A stretch of DNA of 29,946 nucleotides, from assembly GCA_017963165.1 (NCBI GenBank), contig JAGCTZ010000098.1:1-29946 (forward strand). The letters run 5' to 3'. Below the pieces are notes generated by a model. The model was not told the DNA's origin, did no database searches, and saw only the letters and a list, made by a program, of their open reading frames with translations. The translations under genes were made by a program, and so were the position numbers. The stretch is from Treponema sp. (GTDB lineage Bacteria; Spirochaetota; Spirochaetia; Treponematales; Treponemataceae). Numbering within the stretch: position 1 is the first letter of the stretch; every line of letters begins with the position of its first letter. Below are positions 8,950-17,502 of the stretch, in pieces.

Positions 8950-9876
8950 ATGGCTATGAGATTAGTTACCCGTTCAGATTTTGACGGTTTAGTTTGTGGT
9001 GCTTTGCTTTTAGAAGCAGGAATAATTGATTCATGGAAATTTGCTCATCCAAAAGATTTACAGGATGGCCTTGTAGAAATTAACGAAAACGATTGTCTCG
9101 CAAATGTTCCTTTTGTACCAGGCTGTGGACTCTGGTTTGATCATCACTCATCTGAATTTGAACGCCAGGAACTCGCAGGCAAATACAAGGGCGAAAGTCG
9201 AATCACGCCTTCCTGTGCACGAATTATTTATGAATATTATGGCGGAAAAGAAAAATTCCCTAACTTTGATGACATTATGGCTGCCGTAGATAAGGTAGAC
9301 TCCGGTAATCTTACAATCGACGAAATTCAGAATCCTCAGGGCTGGATTTTAGTAGGTTTCCTTATGGACCCGCGTACCGGTCTTGGCCGTTGGCGTGAAT
9401 TTACTGTTCCTAACTATGCGCTTATGGAAAAGCTTATGGTTGCCTGCCGCGACAAATCAACAGAAGAAATTCTTGCAATGCCGGATGTTCAGGAGCGCAT
9501 TGCTGTTTATAATGAACAGACAGAAAAGTTCAAGGAAATGGTAAAGGCTCATACCCGCACCGAAGGAAATCTTATTATTTCCGATCTTCGTGGTGTAGAT
9601 CCTATCTATACAGGAAACCGCTTCATGATTTACAGTATGTATCCGGAACAGAATATTTCTGCATGGATTGTAAGCGGTCGTGGAGGGCAGGGTTGTTCTG
9701 CAGCCTGCGGTTACAGCATTCTTAATAAAACAAGTAAGGTTAATGTCGGAAGCCTTATGCTTAAATATGGTGGCGGTGGTCATGAAAAGGTTGGAACTTG
9801 TCAGTTTACAAACGAAAATATGGACACCGAACTTCCAAAAATGCTCAAGGAGTTGTCTGAACTCGCTAATGCATAA
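8950..9876 (+). CDS. DHH-family phosphoesterase
   Basis: The protein is a two-domain DHH/DHHA1 phosphoesterase. The metal-binding motifs are visible: RSDFDG (Asp10, Asp12), WFDHH (Asp64-His65-His66), and a C-terminal glycine-rich GGGGHEKVGT (about residues 274-283) that binds the substrate in DHHA1 proteins. Known members are exopolyphosphatases, nanoRNases/pAp phosphatases and c-di-AMP or pGpG hydrolases; the exact substrate cannot be chosen from sequence. At 308 residues it is a normal stand-alone member with no membrane or sensory segments. The start ATG has AGGAGA five bases upstream, directly abutting the inverted-repeat element, so that element is well placed to control its expression. 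Confidence 0.85.
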   Translation: MAMRLVTRSDFDGLVCGALLLEAGIIDSWKFAHPKDLQDGLVEINENDCLANVPFVPGCGLWFDHHSSEFERQELAGKYKGESRITPSCARIIYEYYGGKEKFPNFDDIMAAVDKVDSGNLTIDEIQNPQGWILVGFLMDPRTGLGRWREFTVPNYALMEKLMVACRDKSTEEILAMPDVQERIAVYNEQTEKFKEMVKAHTRTEGNLIISDLRGVDPIYTGNRFMIYSMYPEQNISAWIVSGRGGQGCSAACGYSILNKTSKVNVGSLMLKYGGGGHEKVGTCQFTNENMDTELPKMLKELSELANA

Positions 9877-9885
9877 ACAATCCTG

Positions 9886-9911
9886 GGGTCCCTGAGCTTG
9901 TCGAAGGACCC
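9886..9911. repeat. REP-like dispersed palindrome (second copy)
   Basis: GGGTCC and GGACCC arms enclose CTGAGCTTGTCGAA. It is the intergenic relative of the copy at 7754-7777 and lies just after the DHH gene, where it may also act as a weak hairpin between the two transcripts. Confidence 0.85.
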
Positions 9912-9937
9912 TATAAAGGAATTATCAGCAATCAAAT

Positions 9938-11881
9938 ATGCGTAAACGAATAGGTGTAGTTACTGCTTGTCCCGAAAATGACTATCAGCATCGTGTACTG
10001 AGCGGAATTTTTGCTCAGGCCGATGTATACAATTATGATGTTTTTGTTTTCTCTACATTAGCACATGTTACATCAAATTCAAAAGAACATGTAAAAGGCG
10101 AATTAAATATTTATAATCTCATCAATTTTGATTTGCTCGATGCAGTAATCATCATGCCTATTGCTCTTACCGAAAATAATGACAGTTCAATCGTTACTTC
10201 CTTATTAGAAAAATTTAAATCAGAATGTAAAGTGCCTGTCGTTTCAATAGATATTCCTTTTGGCGATTATCCTGTTATAAGAACCGATGAAAAAATCCCT
10301 TTTGTACAAATAACCGACCACCTGATTGATGTTCACGGCTGTAAAAACATAGCAGTTTTAAACGGACCTTCCGATTATGATGGTTCTCATTTCCGCTTAG
10401 AAGGAATAGAAGAATCAATGCAAAAGCACGGACTCAACCTTAATAAAGAACAGGTTTACAATGGTGATTTCTGGTACACAAGTGGAGAAAATCTTGGTCA
10501 AAAATATTTAAGCGGTCAGCTGTCGTTACCTGATGCTGTTATCTGTGCTTCGGATTATATGGCAATTGGTCTTACAAATACGCTTGTAAAAGGCGGAATA
10601 AAAATACCGGAGCAAATAATCATAACTGGCTTTGATGCAGTAGCAGAAGCAAGTATGAATAATCCTCCGATAACATCTTATGAACCATATCTTTTTGATA
10701 CAGCAACAAAAGCAGTAGCTTATCTTCATAAAATACTTTCTCCAAAAGATGAAGTAAAAACCATAACAGTTCCCAAGCAATCTTATTTATGTATAGGCGA
10801 AACCTGTGGCTGTCCCGAAGACGAAGAATATACTCATACAAGAATCCGTCAGAATCAGTATATGCTTCAGCAGAATTTTAATGACAGAAAAATATGGAAT
10901 GGAATAGGAATCGGCACTCTTTTCGAAAGTTACACTAATGAAATCCTTACCGGAACTTCTTCAACCGGCGAATGTCTTTTAAAAATCTACGAGTCAAAAT
11001 ATCTTATTCAGCCGTATGAATATCTTTACCTTTGTTTAAATCAAAACTGGGCAGATTCAGACTACGATTTTGAAAAGGGCTATTCAGAACAGATGAATAT
11101 GTGCATTTTTGCCGACAAGCTTAAAGAACATCCTGGAAACGAAAATCACATTTTTTATGGGAAATATCACGAAAAACTTTTTCCTGTAAAGCAGCTGCTC
11201 CCCGATTTTGCATTAAAGAAAAAAACAACAGTCCCTCAGGTTTATTATTTTTTTCCTGTGCATTTTAACACTGTTAGTCTGGGGTACATGCTTGTCCAGA
11301 ATAATCTTAGCGAAGAATATATTCCGGGGCTTGTATTACGAAATTACATAAGAATGATAAATAATGCGCTGGAAATGTCACGTACCAGAAATAAAATCAT
11401 TTCACTTTCCGAACACGATATGATGACAAATCTTTATAACAGACGTGGACTTGATCATGCAGTAAGCGTTATGAATTCGCGGGCCAAAAAAGGTGATAAG
11501 TGGCTCGCAATTGTTGCCGACATGGATGGACTTAAATTCTTAAATGATAATTTTGGTCACGCCAAAGGTGATGAAGGCTTAAACTTTATAGCCGATTCAA
11601 TGCGGAAAATTTCTGCTCAGGATGAAGCTTGTGTTCGTAATGGCGGCGACGAATTTGCAATTGTAGGTTTAGGTCATTACACAGATAAAGAAATAAAAGA
11701 AAGAATTAAACATTTTAATGCAATTATCGATGCATATAATTCAAATAGTCCTGTTCCGTTTAATGCAAGCATAGGTTATTGCCTTAAAAGTTGGGGCACG
11801 GCTCAGGCCTTTGAAAAAGCACTTGAACAGGCCGATATAAATATGTACATTGACAAACGCAAGAAAAAGAATCGCCGGTAG
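9938..11881 (+). CDS. LacI-type sugar-sensor domain fused to GGDEF (diguanylate cyclase)
   Basis: Residues 1 to about 300 match the ligand-binding half of LacI/periplasmic-binding proteins (RKRIGVVTACPENDYQHRVLSGI, AVLNGPSDYDGSHFRLEGIEE, DAVICASDYMAIGLTNTL, IIITGFDAVAEA), but the usual DNA-binding helix-turn-helix in front is absent. A central region of unknown fold (about 310-470) follows, then a GGDEF domain with DMDGLKFLND and NGGDEFAI (GGDEF 569-573). It should make c-di-GMP from GTP in the cytoplasm in response to a small ligand, since no signal peptide or membrane segment is present. The inhibitory RxxD site before GGDEF reads SAQD, so product feedback is probably lost. No good ribosome site is visible; AAGGA is about 17 bases away, so the exact start is uncertain. 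Confidence 0.88.
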   Translation: MRKRIGVVTACPENDYQHRVLSGIFAQADVYNYDVFVFSTLAHVTSNSKEHVKGELNIYNLINFDLLDAVIIMPIALTENNDSSIVTSLLEKFKSECKVPVVSIDIPFGDYPVIRTDEKIPFVQITDHLIDVHGCKNIAVLNGPSDYDGSHFRLEGIEESMQKHGLNLNKEQVYNGDFWYTSGENLGQKYLSGQLSLPDAVICASDYMAIGLTNTLVKGGIKIPEQIIITGFDAVAEASMNNPPITSYEPYLFDTATKAVAYLHKILSPKDEVKTITVPKQSYLCIGETCGCPEDEEYTHTRIRQNQYMLQQNFNDRKIWNGIGIGTLFESYTNEILTGTSSTGECLLKIYESKYLIQPYEYLYLCLNQNWADSDYDFEKGYSEQMNMCIFADKLKEHPGNENHIFYGKYHEKLFPVKQLLPDFALKKKTTVPQVYYFFPVHFNTVSLGYMLVQNNLSEEYIPGLVLRNYIRMINNALEMSRTRNKIISLSEHDMMTNLYNRRGLDHAVSVMNSRAKKGDKWLAIVADMDGLKFLNDNFGHAKGDEGLNFIADSMRKISAQDEACVRNGGDEFAIVGLGHYTDKEIKERIKHFNAIIDAYNSNSPVPFNASIGYCLKSWGTAQAFEKALEQADINMYIDKRKKKNRR

Positions 11882-11898
11882 CGCGGTCCATGCGGTTA

Positions 11899-11927
11899 TT
11901 GTCCCACCCCTCATTTTATGCTAAAAT
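11899..11927 (+). promoter_or_regulatory. Putative sigma-70-type promoter of the pyridoxal kinase gene
   Basis: TTGTCC and TAAAAT are separated by exactly 17 bases. The predicted transcript starts about 22 bases before the start codon at 11957. Confidence 0.5.
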
Positions 11928-11956
11928 CAACTAATTATTTTTTTTCGGAGTTAATT

Positions 11957-12823
11957 ATGAAACGTATAATCACAGTTCAGGATATTTCCTGTGTTGGTAA
12001 GTGTTCACTAACAGTAGCACTTCCAATAATTTCGGCAATGGGTGTTGAAGCTTGTGTCCTTCCTACTGCTGTTCTTTCGACACATACAGCATTTAAAGGC
12101 TTTACCTTCCGCGATTTAACTTCCGATATTCAGCCTGTCTGTGACCACTGGAAAGCCGAAAAAATTCATTTTGATGCAATATATACAGGATATCTTGGTT
12201 CTTTTGAACAGCTGGATCTTATGCATAAACTTATCCAGGATTTTGGCGGCAAAGATACACTTACAATTATTGATCCTTGCATGGCAGACAACGGTAAACT
12301 TTATACAGGCTTTACTCAGGATTTTGCTTTTGCAATGGCAAAACTCTGCAGCAAGGCAAATGTAATTGTTCCAAATCTTACAGAAGCAAGTTATATGTTA
12401 GGCATTCCTTACAAACCAAGCGGTTATGATGAAGCTTACATAAAAGATATCCTCAAAAAACTTGCTGCTCTTGGTGCTCAAAAGATAGTTCTTAAAGGTG
12501 TAGAGTTTGCTCAGGATCAGCAAGAATTTAAAGGTGTTACAGGAAAAATTGGAATTGTTTCTTACGATTCAACTACAGATACTTTTGACTGGTACTTCCA
12601 TAAAAAAATGCCACAAAGCTTCCATGGAACAGGAGACATTTTTGCAAGTGTTCTTACCGGTGCTTTAATGCGTGGCATTCCTTTGCAAAAGGCATATTCT
12701 TTAGCAGCAGATTTTGTAGTAGAAGCAATAAAGGAAACTTTAAGTCACGAAGATTACAACTGGTACGGCGTAGACTTCGAAGCCGCATTCCCATATTTAA
12801 TAAAAAGACTGGGAACAGCCTAA
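11957..12823 (+). CDS. pdxY: Pyridoxal/pyridoxamine kinase (PdxY/PdxK-like)
   Basis: This is a ribokinase-fold kinase that phosphorylates vitamin B6 vitamers in the salvage route to pyridoxal 5'-phosphate. The N-terminus KRIITVQDISCVGKCSL and the segment VLPTAVLSTHTAFKGFTF are typical of the family. VPNLTEASYMLG lies in the middle. HGTGDIFASVLTGALMRG carries the GTGD anion hole and catalytic Asp. The 288 residues fit the family. I start at 11957, where CGGAG lies six bases upstream, and not at an in-frame ATG 39 bases earlier that lies within the probable promoter. It has its own promoter and stands 22 bases before the citramalate synthase gene, so the two may be cotranscribed. The PdxY versus PdxK label is uncertain. 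Confidence 0.85.
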   Translation: MKRIITVQDISCVGKCSLTVALPIISAMGVEACVLPTAVLSTHTAFKGFTFRDLTSDIQPVCDHWKAEKIHFDAIYTGYLGSFEQLDLMHKLIQDFGGKDTLTIIDPCMADNGKLYTGFTQDFAFAMAKLCSKANVIVPNLTEASYMLGIPYKPSGYDEAYIKDILKKLAALGAQKIVLKGVEFAQDQQEFKGVTGKIGIVSYDSTTDTFDWYFHKKMPQSFHGTGDIFASVLTGALMRGIPLQKAYSLAADFVVEAIKETLSHEDYNWYGVDFEAAFPYLIKRLGTA

Positions 12824-12845
12824 ATAAGGACCACATGGAGAAGGC

Positions 12846-14441
12846 ATGAAAAAAATAACAATTCTTGATTCAACATTACGAGACGGCGCACAGGGCGAAG
12901 GAATAAGCTTTTCTGTTCAAGATAAAATTCATATCTGTCAGGCTCTTGATGAATTAGGAATTCAATATATCGAAGCAGGAAATCCCGGCAGTAATCCCAA
13001 GGATATGGAATTTTTCCAGGAAATAAAGAAGGTACCGTTCAAGAATGCCCGTATATGTGCTTTTGGTGCAACCCGACGAAAAGATTCAACCTGTGAACAG
13101 GATGCAAATCTGCAGAGCTTGCTTCAGGCAGATACAGACACAGTTGTAATTTTTGGAAAATCCTGGACTTTTCAGGTAACACAAATAATAAAGACAACAC
13201 TCCAGGAAAATCTTGCAATGATAAAAGATACCTGCGCTTATCTTGTAAAAAACGGACGTCAGGTTTTTTATGATGCCGAGCATTTTTTCACTGCCTATGC
13301 CGAAGATAAAGACTATGCAATAAAAACTCTGGAAGCAGCAGTGGAGGGTGGAGCAACCGTTCTTTGTCTTTGCGAAACAAAAGGCGGTTTTATGATTGAT
13401 GAATGCCGTGCCGCCGTAAGCGAAGTTATAGCAAAGTTTGGTGATAAGGTTCAAATAGGAATCCACACTCATAATGACTGTGGTCTTGCGGTTGCAAATT
13501 CTCTTGTTGCCGTAAACGAAGGTGTTACTCAGGTTCAGGGAGTTCTTCTTGGTTTTGGCGAACGTACCGGAAATGCAAATCTTTCTACTATTATACCAGA
13601 CCTTCAACTTAAAATGGGCTATGAATGTATTCCACCGCAGAATATGAAAAAGCTTACTTCAATCTGCGCCCGTATTTCCGAAATAACTAACATAAGTATG
13701 AATCAACAGTCACCTTATGTCGGAAAATCTGCTTTTGCACATAAAGCCGGAATGCACATAGATGCTGTTCTTAAAAATCCTTTTGCTTATGAACACATCG
13801 AGCCGGAAGTTGTAGGAAACAGCCGCGTATTCCTTATGAGCGAAGTTGCAGGCCGTGCTACTATAATAGAAAAGATTAATCGTTTTGCGCCTCAAATCAA
13901 AAAGAACGATGAAGTTGTAGACAAGATTATGGCCCGCATGAAGGAGCTTGAACAACAGGGCTACCAGTTCGAAGGTGCCGATGGAAGCTTTGAATTAATG
14001 GTTCGCAAGGTTTTAGGTCAGTATCAGCCGTTCTTTAAGCTTCATTATTATACGACAAATGGTTCAAATCCTCGTCCCGAAGAAGGAGTCTGCTGCTGTG
14101 CCCAGACAAAGGTAGAAGTAGATGGCCAGATAGAAATTACAGCAGGCGAAGGTGATGGTCCTGTAAATGCCCTTGATATTGCCCTTCGTAAGGCTCTGGA
14201 AAAATTCTATCCGCTTGTTTCGCAAATCAGACTTGTAGATTATAAAGTTCGTGTTCTTGATGGACAGGAAGCTACAGCTGCCAAGGTTCGTGTAATCATA
14301 GAAAGTACCGACGGCCAGTTAAGCTGGACAACCGTAGGAGTTTCAGCCGACCTTATCGAAGCTTCCTGGATAGCTCTCTCCGATTCTTTTGAATATAAAC
14401 TCATCCGCGATATAGAAAAACGGTATAAGAAAATTATCTAG
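12846..14441 (+). CDS. cimA: (R)-citramalate synthase
   Basis: The enzyme condenses acetyl-CoA with pyruvate to citramalate, the first step of the threonine-independent route to isoleucine. The DRE-TIM barrel opens with ILDSTLRDGAQGEG (residues about 5-18). It contains GIHTHNDCGLAVANSL with the metal-binding His pair, and GFGERTGNANLSTI. The C-terminal part (about 395-531) is the LeuA-type allosteric dimer domain, ending ASWIALSDSFEYKL. Length and the early GQGE-like motif match the CimA group better than 2-isopropylmalate synthase. The start has GGAGAAGG close upstream. It is the last gene of the + strand housekeeping run and converges on the recombinase pseudogene. Homologues are often misnamed homocitrate synthase. 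Confidence 0.88.
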   Translation: MKKITILDSTLRDGAQGEGISFSVQDKIHICQALDELGIQYIEAGNPGSNPKDMEFFQEIKKVPFKNARICAFGATRRKDSTCEQDANLQSLLQADTDTVVIFGKSWTFQVTQIIKTTLQENLAMIKDTCAYLVKNGRQVFYDAEHFFTAYAEDKDYAIKTLEAAVEGGATVLCLCETKGGFMIDECRAAVSEVIAKFGDKVQIGIHTHNDCGLAVANSLVAVNEGVTQVQGVLLGFGERTGNANLSTIIPDLQLKMGYECIPPQNMKKLTSICARISEITNISMNQQSPYVGKSAFAHKAGMHIDAVLKNPFAYEHIEPEVVGNSRVFLMSEVAGRATIIEKINRFAPQIKKNDEVVDKIMARMKELEQQGYQFEGADGSFELMVRKVLGQYQPFFKLHYYTTNGSNPRPEEGVCCCAQTKVEVDGQIEITAGEGDGPVNALDIALRKALEKFYPLVSQIRLVDYKVRVLDGQEATAAKVRVIIESTDGQLSWTTVGVSADLIEASWIALSDSFEYKLIRDIEKRYKKII

Positions 14442-14447
14442 AAACCT

Positions 14448-15050
14448 CTAATAAGGAATTCTGTAATTTCTCAAAAAACTGTAAAAGGTTGCAGAACTAA
14501 CATGATAGTGTTTTATCAGGTATGATTTTGTATAACCGTCCGCAAGATATTTACAGATTTCATCTTTCTTATTAGAAAGCTTATAGTTTTTATTTTTGCT
14601 CCCTTTAGGCCTGCCTAACACAACTCCTTCTGCTTTTCGCCGTTTTAATGCCTCTGTCGTTCTTTCGGCAATCAGGTTTCGTTCAATCTCCGCAGAAATA
14701 CTGAACGCAAACGCAAGCACTTTACTTTGTAAATCCTGCCCAAGCTTATAACCTTCTTTTACCGTATAAACTGCCACATCCATTTCCATAAGCCTATTTA
14801 AAATGGACATAATCATAAACATAGAACGTCCAAGCCGCGACAATTACGAGCAGATTATAACATCGCCAGATTTTATATGTTGTAAAAGCTTTCCAAGATT
14901 TCGTTTATCCGGAGAGACAGTCCCGCTGATAGTTTCTTCAATCCAGTGATTAATATGCATTCCATTCTTTTTTGCATAACCACGAATTTCAAATCTCTGA
15001 TTTTCTACAGTCTGTTTGTCTGTACTAACACGAATATAACCATAAATCAT
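14448..15050 (-). pseudogene. Serine recombinase (Mpi/resolvase type) inactivated by a nonsense codon
   Basis: Both halves align over full length with the intact copy at 24072-24674. Residues 1-68 end IICS, then a TAA (complement of 14844-14846) stands where the intact gene has GAA (Glu69). The frame continues with LSRLGRSMFMIM to the C-terminus. One base change (G to T) explains the break, so the decay is recent. The catalytic YIRVST segment is in the first half and the RLGR arginines and DNA-binding tail are in the second. A TTG just past the stop could in principle start the second half, but that piece lacks the catalytic Ser. It lies on the far side of lipoprotein copy 1, like its intact twin next to copy 2. 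Confidence 0.9.
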
Positions 15051-15087
15051 TTTTTTGCCTCCAATAACTTTATGTAGATAGTAATTT

Positions 15088-15150
15088 ACTCCGGATAATA
15101 TTTCCCTAAGATGACTTATACTTTATCAATCTCAAAAGAATTATCGGAGT
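15088..15150. repeat. Inverted repeat upstream of recombinase pseudogene
   Basis: ACTCCGGATAAT (15088-15099) and ATTATCGGAGT (15140-15150) are inverted copies with one extra base, separated by 40 bases. A second exact palindrome, TGTTATT-CGA-AATAACA, lies at 15179-15195. The DNA upstream of the intact recombinase contains a related TCCGATAATA, so these may be operator or crossover sites for this recombinase; that role is inference. Confidence 0.45.
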
Positions 15151-15217
15151 TGTGAGAAAAGTAAACTGATTAAAAATTTGTTATTCGAAATAACATTTAA
15201 GAGAGAAGGGGATTTCT

Positions 15218-15874
15218 CTAAAATGCCTCTGCTTGTTCCAGTATTTCGTCTACCTGAGCTTCCAGATTTTCCTGATTACAGATTTCAAAAATTTTCTGCC
15301 ATTGAGAAGGACTTATGTAGATAGAGAAGGCTGGCGAAGTTGAATTATCCTGACTGTCTGTAATTGATTCGAATTTTAACAGGAAATAAGGTTTGTCTTT
15401 TTCCAGAAATTCTATATTTGTCATATAGGGTATAACCGTAGAATGTGAATATCCAAGTACACCCCAGTTAAGCGGGATGCTGCTTGTATAAAAGGCATTT
15501 TTCTTTTTAGGTTTAGCTTCTGTTATAGAATTACTGTTATATGCTTCCAGATATTTTTGCGAAGCCTCGTAAAGCTTTTGTCTTTCTTCATAAGAAAAGT
15601 CCAGCATTATATAATCAACACCAATCTTTGTTTCAATACTGATGTAATTGGAACGAGGATAAAAATAAAATTCAAAATCAGAAATTTTTGGTTGAGATAT
15701 TGTGAGCCTTGAGTAAAGATAAAGCTCATCAACAAAAAAACCGTCTATATCTGCTATAAAAGTTTCACTGCGTTCTTTCTGAAGCTTCGGTTTTGATGCA
15801 CAGCCAGAAAAAAATACAATTGAAATAACTGAAAGTATAACGAGAGCAGGTCTAAGAACACTGTTTCTTTTCAT
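15218..15874 (-). CDS. Small lipoprotein, paralogue 1 of 3 (porin-linked family)
   Basis: The N-terminus MKRNSVLRPALVILSVISIVFFSGC is a lipoprotein signal with lipobox FSGC, so the mature protein is anchored through Cys in the inner or outer membrane. Conserved family blocks are RSETFIADI, a central PRSNY segment, a KKKNA segment, then AFSIYISPSQW and an ending EILEQAEAF. Two paralogues in the window share all of these. I do not recognise a named family. It lies 85 bases downstream of porin copy 1 on the same strand, beyond a terminator, so it is probably expressed by partial readthrough or its own weak promoter. A porin-assisting or surface role is inferred only from linkage. Confidence 0.85.
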   Translation of the reverse strand: MKRNSVLRPALVILSVISIVFFSGCASKPKLQKERSETFIADIDGFFVDELYLYSRLTISQPKISDFEFYFYPRSNYISIETKIGVDYIMLDFSYEERQKLYEASQKYLEAYNSNSITEAKPKKKNAFYTSSIPLNWGVLGYSHSTVIPYMTNIEFLEKDKPYFLLKFESITDSQDNSTSPAFSIYISPSQWQKIFEICNQENLEAQVDEILEQAEAF

Positions 15875-15909
15875 TTTAATAACCTTATGTAATGTTTTTA
15901 TTATAAAAA

Positions 15910-15931
15910 AGGACTGCCTTTCGACAGTCCT
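15910..15931 (-). terminator. Intrinsic terminator after porin copy 1
   Basis: Read on the minus strand, AGGACTG and CAGTCCT enclose eight bases and are followed by a T run. The same hairpin core occurs after porin copies 2 and 3, so the terminator belongs to the duplicated module. Confidence 0.8.
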
Positions 15932-15959
15932 AATGGGTATAACGTGAATCTATAAATAA

Positions 15960-17399
15960 TTAGAAGCTGATTTTTGTACCAACCTTGAATGTTCCCTTGT
16001 TAAGGTCATCAGCAGGTGAGTACTTAGAGAATCCAGCTCCATATTCAGCATAAAGATCTGTGTTAGCAATGAGCTGAGTTGTTCCAACTCTCAACGAATA
16101 CTTGAAGCCGTTGTTGTCACCATCTACTGCAAGATCCATACCGAATGAAGCCTTAGCTGTAAGGTAAACGATATCGAATGTGTTGTTGTAGATAGCAGCG
16201 AATGTTGCAGAACCCTTTCCAAGGTCATCACCAGTTGCACGGTAAGCAGCACCAAGAGTAATTCCACCAACATCAAGACCAGAGAGAAGCTTGTTGTCAT
16301 AGAATTCAATTGCCAATTCAGAAGATTTTGGATCATTTCCAGCTGCATCTTTAAGATTCTTGATGAACAATAAAGATACACCGTCTGCTGTACGAGTTCC
16401 GTTTTCAGCTACGTTAAGTTCGCCTTTTTTGAATGTAAGGAAATCATGATTCCAAGTCTGTCCTTCTGAACCCCATCCAAAGAGAACAGCAGCACCAAGA
16501 TTCATAGCCTTTCCAACCATGTCAAACTGCATAGCAGGTTTTACATAGAACTGATCATCAATTTTGTAGTTGTAACCAGCTGTGAAAGCCATAGCCATGT
16601 CATCTTTTCCTTCTTCTGTACTCTTTGCCAAGCCAGCATAGAGGCTAAGACCGTCGATTGGTTTTACAGTAGCAGCAAATTTGAAAGCATAATTCTTAGC
16701 ATCGAATGCTTTCTGTCCGTCATCACCAAATGCTAATACAAAGTCAACCATTGGAATACCGAAGTTCAATTCGAATCCATTATATCCTTCAAGACCCTTG
16801 AATTCAGATTTTGCAGCTACGGCAGGAGTTGCATCTTTTTGTTTAATTGATCCATCTGCTGGATCAAGATAGTATTCACCAGGTTTTGCAGCAACAGCAG
16901 GTGTTGTTACAATTCCACCAGGTGCAACAGCACCAAATTTACAATCTTCCCAGTTGTTTGTATTAGTATTTGTCTTCAATGCACGAACATATCCGATTTC
17001 ACCAACGCTAAAGCTTGGTGCAAGAATGCTCATATGGAAATATGTATCTCCGTCAATAAAATGAAGTTTTGCAGTGCTAACTTCCAAAGTAATAGCACCC
17101 CAATCATAGATATTTCCTGGATTTGTGTAAGTCTTATCACCCTGTGTACGAAGAACTAATTCACCCCACATTCCATCAGCAGAGGCATTGGATTCTCCAC
17201 CCCAGTCACCAGATTTTGTCTGAATCTTCCATTCAGTCCAAGTGCCATTAGCAAAACCATATGTATCAGCATCAAGGTTTGCAATCCACTCAAGTGAAGC
17301 ATTTCCTGCAAACTCAGTAATTACTGGAGTAACATCAGGTCTTGCAAATACAGATCCTGCCAAAGCAAGAGCTGCTATAATTCCTACGATTTTTTTCAT
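15960..17399 (-). CDS. Msp-like outer-membrane beta-barrel porin, copy 1
   Basis: A Sec signal peptide (MKKIVGIIAALALAGSVFA) is followed by a 460-residue sequence of alternating polar and aromatic strands. It ends in a terminal Phe (KVGTKISF), the usual BAM recognition end of outer-membrane barrels. GNASLEWIANLDADTYG, FIDGDTY and DNKLLSGLD match copies 2 and 3, but most of the rest is strongly diverged. A 75-base-offset duplication gives two TPAVAAK motifs around residues 190-225, probably in a surface loop. The first 56 bases are identical to the other two genes. The ribosome site is locked in a 19-bp hairpin just upstream. I infer a major surface protein of the Treponema Msp type; pore activity is not demonstrable here. 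Confidence 0.8.
   Translation of the reverse strand: MKKIVGIIAALALAGSVFARPDVTPVITEFAGNASLEWIANLDADTYGFANGTWTEWKIQTKSGDWGGESNASADGMWGELVLRTQGDKTYTNPGNIYDWGAITLEVSTAKLHFIDGDTYFHMSILAPSFSVGEIGYVRALKTNTNTNNWEDCKFGAVAPGGIVTTPAVAAKPGEYYLDPADGSIKQKDATPAVAAKSEFKGLEGYNGFELNFGIPMVDFVLAFGDDGQKAFDAKNYAFKFAATVKPIDGLSLYAGLAKSTEEGKDDMAMAFTAGYNYKIDDQFYVKPAMQFDMVGKAMNLGAAVLFGWGSEGQTWNHDFLTFKKGELNVAENGTRTADGVSLLFIKNLKDAAGNDPKSSELAIEFYDNKLLSGLDVGGITLGAAYRATGDDLGKGSATFAAIYNNTFDIVYLTAKASFGMDLAVDGDNNGFKYSLRVGTTQLIANTDLYAEYGAGFSKYSPADDLNKGTFKVGTKISF
17344..17399 (-). repeat. 56-bp 5'-end block shared by all three porin genes (copy 1)
   Basis: From the ATG through codon 18 plus two bases, the sequence is identical in porins 1, 2 (21822-21877) and 3 (28224-28279), including every synonymous position. 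The adjoining GGAGGATTTTTTTAA is also shared. Copy 1 is otherwise strongly diverged. Confidence 0.9.
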
Positions 17400-17402
17400 T
17401 AA

Positions 17403-17456
17403 AAAAATCCTCCGTTTTTTCTAAAGAAACGAATCTTGAAAAAACGGAGGATTTTT
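17403..17456 (-). promoter_or_regulatory. 19-bp perfect hairpin covering the porin copy 1 Shine-Dalgarno
   Basis: On the minus strand AAAAATCCTCCGTTTTTTC and its exact complement enclose 16 bases. The 3' arm contains the GGAGGA ribosome site and is followed by seven T and then AATG. The structure therefore looks both like an intrinsic terminator for the gene upstream and like a translational lock on the porin. A TTGACA (minus, 17461-17456) at its edge may be a promoter -35 that would yield a transcript without the 5' arm. Confidence 0.85.
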
Positions 17457-17502
17457 GTCAAAAAACCGATAAAAATTTATAATATTTTGTTATATTCGGT
17501 TA

